This document shows positions 36,407 through 48,400 of a DNA stretch of 64,000 nucleotides, in pieces. Each line of letters begins with the position of its first letter. Positions within the stretch are counted from its first letter, which is position 1. The stretch comes from Protula sp. h YS-2021 (Eukaryota; Annelida; Polychaeta; Sabellida; Serpulidae), in NCBI GenBank assembly GCA_949752745.1, contig OX457028.1:6320095-6384094 (forward strand), in the 5' to 3' direction. Made by a program: the position numbers and the translations under genes. The notes beneath the pieces are model-generated. The model saw nothing but the letters and a program-made list of their open reading frames with translations, ran no database searches and was not told the DNA's origin.

Positions 36407-39400
36407 TGTTTTGCCTTGTCCGTGCCATTTTCTGCCTTCAAGTGATACATGAAGCAAATAAGAATCCATGGACTTTTTGTTAAGGCATTCTCGGCGAATT
36501 GAGTCTATTCCCGGAATAAACTCGTGAGGTTCTGTCTATGGGTATGTAGCTTCTATGGGAACAAACACAGATCGGTATTGTAAATGGGCCAGGTTAGTCC
36601 AAGGAAAATGCACCAACTGGACTTGGAAAATTTGAGCTCTTGATTAACTGTTGATGGCCGTGTTACTGATGGGGGGGGGGGGGGCTGTGGGGAATATGTG
36701 GGCTATGCACACTGCTCTAGTTCTCCATAAAAATTCCTTGCACTTTTCATCAGGATCTTTCAGTTGTAGCGATGATTTATAATAGTCACCGTGTGGATTC
36801 ACAGATTAGTTTGGTTGTCACGAATGTTCTTTAATCCCATCCACTTCAAATCACAGCTATTGTGACTGCAGATGAACGACAAAAGGGGATTTTTGTGTAT
36901 TGCTTTTGTGTCGAGTCCGGCTCGGTACGAAACTATTCCTGTTGGGTTTTATTGTGATTGAAGGGTGTTTGAGGCCCTATAAAAATATATATTTTATGTA
37001 TCCGGGCAGTGGTAAGAAGGTTTGCTACTGAGGCATGAGTGCAGGACACATTTTATGATGGTATACGGGGAATTACAGTGCTTGCCTTCACAAAATATAC
37101 GGGCCGACAACGTGATCTGTATGGAAAAAGATGAGGTGTTGCAAAAGTTCACAAACTGTCACGTACATGAACGGGAAATGTGTGGATAATGAATAGGGAA
37201 CGGAAGAGGAATCGCTATATGGGAACGAACGGGAGGTGGATCAGCCCTAGTCTGTTCACACCGCTTGGCTTACGCGGGGTGTCGTTGAGCCGCCCCGTCA
37301 TCGTGACCGATCGAGCCAGCGGTGGTGACGTCACGCCACCGGAAGTGACGGGTAAACGGCGCGACGTCGTCGGTAGATTTATGACTCAACGGCGTCCTCA
37401 CAGTTACGATGTGGACACAAAGAACGACTTAATGTCGGAGCTGAAAAAAAAGCCAACACCCGTTGACAGATGCGCGACGTCTACGTCACTGATTGACGAC
37501 CAGTCCTCAGAAGCGTCAAGGACGCCCGTCATCAGAGTCCGCATCAAGGTGACGTCATTCGCGAATGACGTCATCAGCAATGACTCACTCACGAGTAGTT
37601 GTGAGGACATGGAGTGCCAACGCGTAGAGATACACGAGGGGAGTTCGGATAAAAGTAGTCCGCCATCGAGAATATCCAGCCAGAGATTTGATCCAACTGG
37701 TTATTCTGCTGTAAGGAATGACTTGAAATATGAAAGGACTTTAAACATACCTCTAAAACTTGACAGAAGTAGTATATTTGTAAGACGGTACTTACTAGCG
37801 GATGGTAGGTTATTCTATAAAAAAACATTCTATTATTCATTTATTATTATTGAAAATTGCAAGAAATTCAGATATGGTTTTTCCCTTGTATATAACCTTG
37901 CTTCCGATACTGAGGCCCATTAACTTATCTGACTACATTATGGAGCTATTGCGGTTTCAAAAAGTTATCCTTTGACGTACAGTGCATTTTCGGTAATTAG
38001 AAGTATAATATGGGTAATTTAAGCCTAATCATATGCAAGTCTATGTTTTCAATTACAGATTCGATATCTTGAATATTTATTTCTGGTTCAGTGACGTTGA
38101 GGTTCTCGAGTTGCAACTGTACTTATGGATACCTGTATATACTCTAGTTATCGAGTACCTGTAGTATTTCAGCGATGACCTCGAAACGCCCAACGAAGAA
38201 CCTAAATTAGGGCCTGGAGGGACTAGCAATAGCCATGGAATACTAAATAAAGTTACGCAATGCCTATTATAGTTATCGAGCATCCTTACTGCAGTTATCG
38301 AGTACCTTGTGTGTTTGCAGCGATCACGCGGAAGCGCCTGGCCTAGGAGAAGAAGCTGAACCAGGGCCTTGAGCGGTAACTATAGTTATCGAGTATCCTT
38401 ACTTCAGTTATCGAGTACCGTGTGTGTTTGCAGCGATCACGCGGAAGCGCCTGGCGGAGGAGAAGAAGTTGAACCAGGGCCTGGAGCGCTTCACGAATTT
38501 ACAGCAGAAGCACGTGCACGAGAAGGAGGCGCTGGTGAATAAGCGCAAGGACCAGAACGTGTCGCTCGACCAGAGCTTCAAAGACGCCGACAGAAAAGTG
38601 CAGCTCACCACGTAGGCTATAGTGCACATGTGCTTGTTCGTTTGGTGGTGGGAAGGAGAGGATGGTGGGGGGGGGGGGTGGGGAGGGGGCACGAACCTGG
38701 TAGTGTGGGTGTTGATTTTTTTATACAAACTTTGGCTTGTTCAGGAAATATTGCCTTTCGATCAAGTAAACTCACGCATGTATTTATAAGACTTTATTTT
38801 TGAGAAATCCCTTGTTTTGGTACAAGCTTGCAGGCGCTGGACACCATATCCTTGGACAGTATGTCCTCGCAGGTGCTTGACACCATGTCTTCGCAGGCGC
38901 TGGACACTATGTGCTTGGACACTAGGTCCTCGCAGGCGCTGGACACCATGTCATTTGACACTGTTATGTCCTCCCAGGCGCTGAACACCATGTCCTTGGA
39001 CACTGTTATGTCCTCGCAGGCGTTGGACACCATGTCCTCGCTGGCGCTGGGCACCATATCCTTGGACACCATGTCCTCGCAGGCGTTGGACACCATGTCC
39101 TCGCTGGCGCTGGACACCGTATCCTTGGACACCATGTCCTCGCAGGCGTTGGACACCATGTCCTCGCTGGCGCTGGGCACCATATCCTTGGACACCATGT
39201 CCTCGCAGGCGTTGGACACCATGTCCTCGCTGGCGCTGGACACCGTATCCTTGGACACCATGTCCTCGCAGGCGTTGGACACCATGTCCTCGCTGGCGCT
39301 GGGCACCATATCCTTGGACACCATGTCCTCGCAGGCGCTGGGCACCATGTCCACACAGGCGCTGGATACCATGTCCTTGGACACCATGTCCTCGCAGGCG

Positions 39401-42400
39401 TTGGACACCATGTCCTCGCTGGCGCTGGACACCGTATCCTTGGACACCATGTCCTCGCAGGCGTTGGAAACCATGTCCTCGCTGGCGCTGGGCACCATAT
39501 CCTTGGACACCATGTCCTCGCAGGCGCTGGGCACCATGTCCACACAGGCGCTGGATACCATATCCTTGGACACCATGTCCTCGCAGGCGCTGGGCACCAT
39601 GTCCACACAGGCGCTGGATACCATGTCCTTGGACACAATGTCCTCGCAGGCGCTGGACACCATGTCCTCGGACATCCTTCGTGTGTGCTCTTGTGTAGGA
39701 ATGATCTGGCTAGGCAGTACCGCACGAAGATGAGCGAGTTAGACCTGCGCCGGATCGAGCTCAACCGACTGTCGGAAGAATTCGATGCGAAAATGAGGAA
39801 AAAGGAGGTGCGACTTTCCATTCATCGTGTGTGATTCCAGAACAGTTTGGCAGAAAATAAGGAGCTCCAAGCCGTCACGTTCTGTCTGATTTTGTTTCTA
39901 GCGGGGTGAACTACATACGTAGATAGATCAGAGAGCATAAACCACTAACAACACAAGAAATAGAAAGAAACATTGCAAATTTATAATTATATTCAGTTTA
40001 TTTATGAGTTCACTTTTACCGATATGAAAATTTTTTCATCCAAAAAAAAAACAAAAAAAAAAAACAAAACAAAAAAAAAAAAAAACAAAAAAAAAAACAA
40101 AACAAAAAAACAAACAAAACAAAAATACAATCCGCACTTTGTTGTGATGAGAAATGAAAATGAATTCAAATATAGATTTTGAGGTAATCGCATAAACTTG
40201 ATAAATGCATGCATTTCTTTTGGAAATTGATCCATGCAGTTACCCGGTTTCGACGGTGTGTTTTTATAAGCGTATTTTCCCAATGATTTGCGTGACTTTT
40301 CCTTGTGTGTTGTTGGTCTGCGTTGCTGGTGACAGGAAGAACAGTATCGTCTGAAGCAGGAGTTAGCCGAGCTCGCAATCTCTCTAAACATGGAGGCTCA
40401 GAAGGGCCGTGTGCAACGCGTCCAGCACAAGGAGTGAGTGACACTATCTATACTACTGCAAAAAATATATATATCTCCGTGTGCAACACGCCCAGCACAA
40501 GGAGTAAGTGACTCCCTCTATACTACTGCCAAAATTATATATATATATGTCTCCGTGTGCAACGCGTCCAGCACAAGGAGTGAGTGACTCCCTTTATACT
40601 ACTGAAAAATGTGTCTTACGTTATTTTCCAACCAGGCGAGTTATTTTGCGAAACTATTGACAATATTCAAAACATATCGGGGAGCACTGAAGTGTTGCTA
40701 CCTCCTCAAAGCATTGTTGTTTTCGGCTTTTAAGAAATCACGTGGCTGTAGCGATTGATTGATTGATTGGTTGGTTGATTGATCGATTCAGGAAAACTGT
40801 TCCTGGAATAGTTTACATTTTCAGATTTAAAGTTTTCCTTCAGAATATGAGAGTGATTGCTTGAATATGCGTATTTTCATTGTGCATGCCATCTTTCAGT
40901 AATTGTTGTATTGATTGAGTGATTGATTGATTGTATTTAACTGCGCATGCTATCTTTCAGTAATTCTTTGATTTTGTGTATTTTGATTTTAACTTTCAGA
41001 AATCTAGAAAAAGAAACTAAGGGTCGAATAGAGTCTGACTTGACAACACAGCAAGATCTCGACAATAAGCTGGCGTAAGTTCTGTTTTTTTTTCTGCGCT
41101 GATATCTTTTACATATTTTATTAATAAGGCAGTTGATTTGAAAAAAAAGAGCGCACTTGTCTAAGAACTAACAGCGGCAGGAGAATTTTACTTCTTTTTT
41201 TCTTTTTTTTTTTTTTTTAATAAAAAGAATAACTATCGAAAGCGAAGCTCTAAATTCAATTATCATTGTTGTTATTGTTGTTGTTATTGTTGTTGTTGTT
41301 GATATTCATGAAAGTTCTTGCTCAAAATTTCGTGCTGTGAAATGTTGTTAAATATAGATAAAATCGGATAATCGCATAGCGGATAATCGCATGAATCGAT
41401 TAATTGCATAGTGAGTTGCTTCCCGTTTAAAATATACCGTATAAGGGCATAAACTGGACGAACGAGTTACTTTCTTTGGAAGAAAATAGGCTATGCAATT
41501 GAGCGGTTTCGGCTGTATAAACTTACGCCTTATGTAAACTCTCATCTTACTCAAAACTAAAACATCAAGAACTGATATGTAGTATCAGCCATGCTTAAAA
41601 AAAGGTCTGAGCTCTTAGCCCTTAGAAAGTACTTAAAGTACCCCTTAGACAGAAGAAAGTACTAACTAAAGTACCCCTTAGACAGAGGAAAGTACTAACT
41701 AAAGTGCCCCTTAAACAGAGGAAAGTACTAACTAAAGTGCCCCTTAGACAGAGGAAAGTACTAACTAAGGTGCCCCTTAAACAGAGGAAAGTACTAACTA
41801 AAGTACCCCTTAGACAGAGGAAAGTATTGACTAAAGTGCCCCTTAGACAGAGGAAAGTACTAACTAAAGTGCCGCTTAGACAGAGGAAAGTACCAACTAA
41901 AGTGCCCCTTAGACAGAGGAAAGTACTAACTAAAGTGCCCCTTAAACAGAGGAAAGTACTAACTAAAGTACCCCTTAGACAGAGGAAAATATTAACTAAA
42001 GTGCCCCTTAGACAGAGGAAAGTACTAACTAAAGTACCCCTTAGACAGAGGAAAGTATTAACTAAAGTGCCCCTTAAAGAGAGGAAAGTACTAACTAAAG
42101 TGCCCCTTAAACAGAGGAAAGTACTAACTAAAGTGCCGCTTAGACAGAGGAAAGTACCAACTAAAGTGCCCCTTCGAGAGAGGAAAGTACTAACTAAGGT
42201 GCCCGTTAAACAGAGGAAAGTACTAACTAAAGTACCCCTTAGACAGAGGAAAGTATTAACTAAAGTGCCCCTTAGATAGAGGAAAGTACTAACTAAAGTG
42301 CCGCTTAGACAGAGGAAAGTACCAACTAAAGTGCCCCTTAGACAGAGGAAAGTACTAACTAAGGTGCCCCTTAAACAGAGGAAAGTACTTACTAAAGTAC

Positions 42401-45400
42401 CCCTTAGACAGAGGGAAGTATTAACTAAAGCGCCGCTTAGACAGAGGAAAGTACCAACTAAAGTGCCCCTTAGACAGAGGAAAGTACTAACTAAAGTACC
42501 CATTAGACAGAGGAAAGTACCAACTAAATTGCCCTTTAGACAGAGGAAAGTACTAACTAAAGTGCCCCTTAGACAGAGGAAAGTACTAACTAAGGTGCCC
42601 CTTAAACAGAGGAAAGTACTTACTAAGGTACCCCTTAGACAGAGGGAAGTATTAACTAAAGCGCCGCTTAGACAGAGGAAAGTACCAACTAAAGTGCCCC
42701 TTAGACAGAGGAAAGTACTAACTAAAGTACCCATTAGACAGAGGAAAGTACCAACTAAATTGCCCTTTAGACAGAGGAAAGTACTAACTAAAGTGCCCCT
42801 TAGACAGAGGAACGTACTGATTAAAGTATCCCTTAGACAGAGGAAAGTACTAACTAAAGCACCCCTTAGACAGAGGAAAGTACTAACTAAAGTGCCGCTT
42901 AGACAGAGGAAAGTACTAACTAAAGTGCCCGTTAGACAGAAGAAGGTACTGAAATGTGTACTTTTTTGTCGATTATGAACAGGAAGAGTGACGGCGTGAC
43001 TAAGGCTGCTATTAATGAGAAGCGGAAGCTGAGTGCCAACCTGGCGTTGACACGTGCTCATCTGTCGCTCAAAGCGAGAGAAGGTGAGTGGAAAACTGTA
43101 GCTGACACGTGCTCATCTGTCGCTCAAAGCGAGAGAAGGTGAGTGGAAAACTAGCTGACACGTGCTCATCTGTTGTGTGACAGAGAGCCGGGCTTGAGGG
43201 CCATGTTTTTCTTTGTATTGTCTAACAGAGAGCCGGGCTTGAGGGCCATGTTTTTTTTTGTATTGTCTGACAGAGAGAGCCGGGTTTTAGAGACATGTGT
43301 TTTTTTTTGTATTGTCTAACAGAGAGCCGGGCTTGAGGGTAGGGTTGGGTATCGCGGCGCAGTCTGTATCGCGATACGTATCGCGATATTGGCTGTGTAT
43401 CGCGATATTTTGAATTCTTTAAAAGTGAATAAGATGCAGCTGTTTTATGGCTTTATTTCCAGGAATTGTAACACTTCCCTACGGCATTGATCAGTTATAG
43501 ATAATGGCGTTGTAACAAATGCAAAAAGTATATTGGCAATGGTGGTTTCGGATGCCATCAGTGACATTAGTCCCATTGAACAAACAACATATAACTAAAT
43601 TTTAAGAATGTCTGTTTGATCGTGTGTCTACACTTAAATTTAACTTGAAACATCAACAGTTCAACATCTACAAAACTGAAACAACAACACAGCGTCTACT
43701 CTGACATTGAATCGCAAAATGTCACATGTTCTTTTTCAAAAATATAAGCATGTTCACCCGGTCGTCACACAACTGGTATCTTTCTTTGGTTATAATATCA
43801 CCTGCCGTTGGAAAAACTCGTTCGCTTTGAACGCATGTCGCCAGTGTGCACAAGAGGGATCTGGCGTATCTGGCAAAATTTGGCATCTTTTCGGCGTTCT
43901 GTTTCCACCTCTTCAGAGGATCCGTGTTAAGATGAGCGACTGATTTCTGAAAACATTCTAGCTCCTCCTTCACTACATCCAGCAGGGGTTTTGGTGGCTC
44001 TATTTTGGTGACGAACAGCTCGCCGAGTAGAACACTCAGAGGAGAAGCTTCGGTCGGTTCGGATTTGCTTTTTTTTCAAAACTGGTCCGAAATCGTCACT
44101 TAATCTTGGCAGCGGCAGTGTATCCGAATTCTCTTCAATAACTAGCGGAGTTGGTGTGCTTTCTTTCTTGACCTGGACTGGTTTTTCCGATTTTGCCATT
44201 ATGTAAACCTGTTCTGCAAGACTGTCATATGTTTGATCACGCTCGGTGTCCGGTAGAAAATGCTAGCGACTTAAATCTTGGGTCGATAACGGTGCACCGC
44301 AGCAACATTTTGCGAGGACTGTTATAACGGCTTTTTTAAATCCGGTATAATAGCATTTTTCATTTCTTGAATGACTTTCAAATCGTCTTCATTTAGAGCC
44401 ATCATGCTGAGAATCTGAAACTTCAAAGGCATTATGACTGAAATTGTCGGGGTTTTCTCAGTGCAAAGAAGTGTAATGATTTTCTTCAGCGTTTGGAGGC
44501 AGGCAGCGCTTTTTCTCTGCAAGGAATAATTCTTCATCCGAAAGTGTGCTAATATCTTTTTCCTTCGCGTTTTTCAGTTCGGGGCTTCTTAACACCGCAA
44601 AAACAGCATATTGCATTTCCAAGAATCGTTCTATCATGTCATGTGTGTTGTTCCAACGCGTCTGAACTTTCTGAATACGTTTGTGATCAGGAAGACCCAG
44701 CATTTTTGATTTGCTTTGCAGCAATGATGCAGCCAGGGAACTACGGTGGAAATACGAAACGATGTTGAAATTTTGGTCACCTTTAGTGACCTTTGGGCAG
44801 CTAAATTATTAGTGTGCGCAAAGCAGCCAATGTAAGGCTCACAACCAAGAATCTGGGCAGCGCATGTCATATTAGAAGCATTGTCAGATACGAAGGCCGG
44901 GGTTTGAAGATTCCATTCCAATATGGCCTCTCTGATAACTTCTGCTATGTTTTCCCCGGTGTGGCGTTCTGGGAGTAAGCGTGTTTGGATAACATAATTT
45001 TTCATTTCCCAGTCATTTCCAGTGTGAGTGGACGTAATTGTCAAGTAAGATTATTGTTGCAGCTTGTCCCAGCGTCAGACGTGATGGCTACCTGAAATAA
45101 ATTGGTGAAAATAAAAAGTAATAATATTATATTTTTTTGTAAAGACGATCTAATTTAATTTTTAGGGGCCAGGATCCGTTTCCTCAGCGATTAAATGGTT
45201 AACTGGTCTTTTTCAGATTTTACTGGTAAAGGCTAAAAGTGTATATTTTTTCTTGATTTTTAGCCATTTGCAAGTTTTCTGGGTCGATGGGACCAGCAGG
45301 TATTTCCATGACAATTTTGAGAAGTTTCTGTAAAGCCCTGTTAATTCGTAAACACTACCTAAACTAAGGTTAAGGAGGATTAGTAAAAACGGAACTACTG

Positions 45401-48400
45401 AAAACCAACGCAAAGGGATAATTTAATCTTATTCTATGAGCCACCTTTTCAGCTGACATCAGCTCATTTAAAACTATCGTTTTATTTTCGTAAAACGCGC
45501 TTTTACGAGTAAAAGCGCAATTCGCGTTCTCCACTTTAGATGGGTTCCCTTCCGGTAAATAATACCACGCAAATAAAAATGAAATTTTTCCTTGTGAATA
45601 GAATGGTCCCTCTACTCTCCATCCTGTCTTCCCTCCATCTCCAGCCAATCAGCAAGCGAGAACGATAAGACTTACGTCATTCGAAGACATCAATCATTCC
45701 CTTCAAGCCCCAAAAAGTGGTGACAACGCACCCAGGCTTGTTGCGGGTTGGCTGGGAGGGAAGATAGGCTAAAGTGGAGAACGCGAATTGCGCTTTTACT
45801 CGTAAAAGCGCGTTTTACGAAAATAAAACGATAGTTTTACTTCGTAAAAGCTTTAAATTCGCTTATCTCCACTTTAGATGGGACTAAAGTCCGGAGAAGG
45901 GGAGCCTGCCATTCTGTTGAAAAATTGATAAATAATTACGCGAATTGTGCTGTATACTCGACAGAGTGCAATGTCCTTGGACATAAGGGTACAAAGTGAG
46001 AGAAAAATAAAAGACTCAAACCATGTTCCGCTTTTACTATTCTTCCAACTAATAGTCGAGAAGAGCACTCTCGATCCATTGACAAAGAATAACAAAAAGT
46101 AGTACTAACGGTCAAAGGACTCCAACGTAGTACCAAGCTAAATTGACCATCAAACCAACCGTTTGAATGAGTATCCTATCCATCCCCCGCCTGCCTCCCA
46201 CTGGATGGAGCCCGACCTGGGATACTCTGATGCTATGTATTATCATGCAGAAGGTACAAAGTAAATCAATTTTATTGACCTTAAAAGCTTATTTAAAAGT
46301 AGTAAATCGAAAACCTGATTTACGTAAAATAAAATTCTTAACACAGAGGAAATTAGCTCCGTCTGTGTCAGTAAAAACATGCTGGCCTTAAGGCCTGAAC
46401 ACATAAATGGAACACAAATTGAAGTATTGTCACGATCTCTAGCATAAGTGAAAATACGGATAATAAGCACCTTATTCATGAGATTAAAATTACTACACAC
46501 CCACAGGGTGAAGGCATAATCACAGAATTATAATTTGTTGAGAACTGCCACAATTTGCATATGGGATCAGTCCCAGAAAAAATGGCACCTACGGTACTCA
46601 CGGTATGGTCACTGTAGGAATGGGATACCTTCTTCAAGGGATCAAGTGAAACTAGACTATATCGAACCGGGCAAGGAGAAGAGATGTCTGTCTCTGCTCT
46701 CCCCCCCCCCCTTTTCTTAGTAATACTTAGAAAAGGGGTTACATAATCAGCCCTGAAGAAGGAAAATCCCTGCTACAGTGACGGTACCTTACACAGACTC
46801 TTGAATATGGTACGAAAGTATAAACTGTCTTGGTCCCAAAATATGGGATCGAAAGAAAACTTCGCCGTTAAGCGTGGCTAGATGTCTCTAGAAGCGGTTG
46901 TGGTCCATCAGGAGGAGCGGTTATTCTTGAACTTATGTTGATAGCCGCCTCGACCCTTGGATGGTCCACCTTTCTGTTTGCCCTTGCTTTTCGGTCTAGG
47001 GGTGACCGGTCTGTTAACAGAACAAAATTAAGCCTTAAATGTTGATTCTGCCGCTATAAAAGGGGCCACCGAATAAATCCCGGAGATTTCATCTTGGGAG
47101 AAATCTTTTAGGTAATATTTGATAAAAGAGTTTGGCGAAACCCAGCATCCCGTTTTGAGGATTTCAGAAAATGACACATTGCGTAAAGCCCTAAGTGAAT
47201 TTGCCACCTGTCTTACTTGATGGGCTTTAACGTTCAATTCTGATAGGAGCTTGGTATCAGACTGCGACCTTTCATAGGCTGTAATAATGACCTCTTTAAT
47301 GTAACGAGAAATTGTTTGTTTGGAGATGTCCTTATTGAAATTCGGCATGTGGGAAATGATCAAGGCTTTTTGACCTGATGACCGATATGTTTCCGAAATA
47401 ACTAAATACTGTCGTAGTGCTTGTACGGGGCACAATGACACACGATCTCCCGGGCTATGTTCTTCGGGTAGGGACGGTAGGGCTATATGATCAAATGTGC
47501 CCATCCCGTGAGTTTTGATGTGTGTTTTGCCCATGAATCCTGCCCTTGGTACGAGGAATACCTTATCCCAAGTCCCATTTTCCTTACTCACTGTTCTGTC
47601 TAAGGCGTGAATTTCACTTCTTCGTTTGCCTGATGCCAACGCCAATAGGAAGGTGAACCTTAAGGTGGCATTTTTAGCTGATATTACTGATTCGTCAAAA
47701 ATGTCAGGCCTTTGAAGAAAGCGAAAAACTAGTGACAGATCCCATTTTGCCACTGTGGGCGTACTGGGGGGGGAATTCACCTTAAAGTGTCTGATCAATT
47801 GTGATAGGGCGGAGTCTTCTCCTGGGTCATAGCCTGTGGACGCTTTGAGTTTAGATCCTATGGCTGCCCTGTATCCCTCTATTGAACCTACTTTTAAATG
47901 TTCGTCCGTAAATAGATAGTCCAGAAAATCGGCCACGACTGGTGGGGATGCCTGGAATGGATCTATTTTCGATTTGGTACACCACGAGGCAAATTTATTC
48001 CACTGGGCTCTGTACACCTTAGTTGTGGATTGTTTATGACTACTAACCATTTTATCCACTACCTTATTCGAGAAACCTTTCTTTTTTAAGAAAGATTGGT
48101 CAGACACCAAAGGTGTAGGTTCAGCAGATGAGGAGCCGGGTGGAAGTGATGCCAGTGTGGTTGGGATAATAGTTCTTTGTGGCATGGGATCGGGACTGAT
48201 TTGACCACCTTGCATTGTAGTAATAGGGCAAACCATGGAGCTTCCGGCATCCATGGGGCCACTAACAGGAGGAATCGTGGTTTCAGTTTGATTACCCTTT
48301 GGAGAACCTGAAGGAGTATTGCCTGTGGGGGGAAGGCGTACAGTACTTGCTGCTGGATCCGGGCAGGGGGAGATAAACCTGGGCAGTTGGGTCGTCATGA

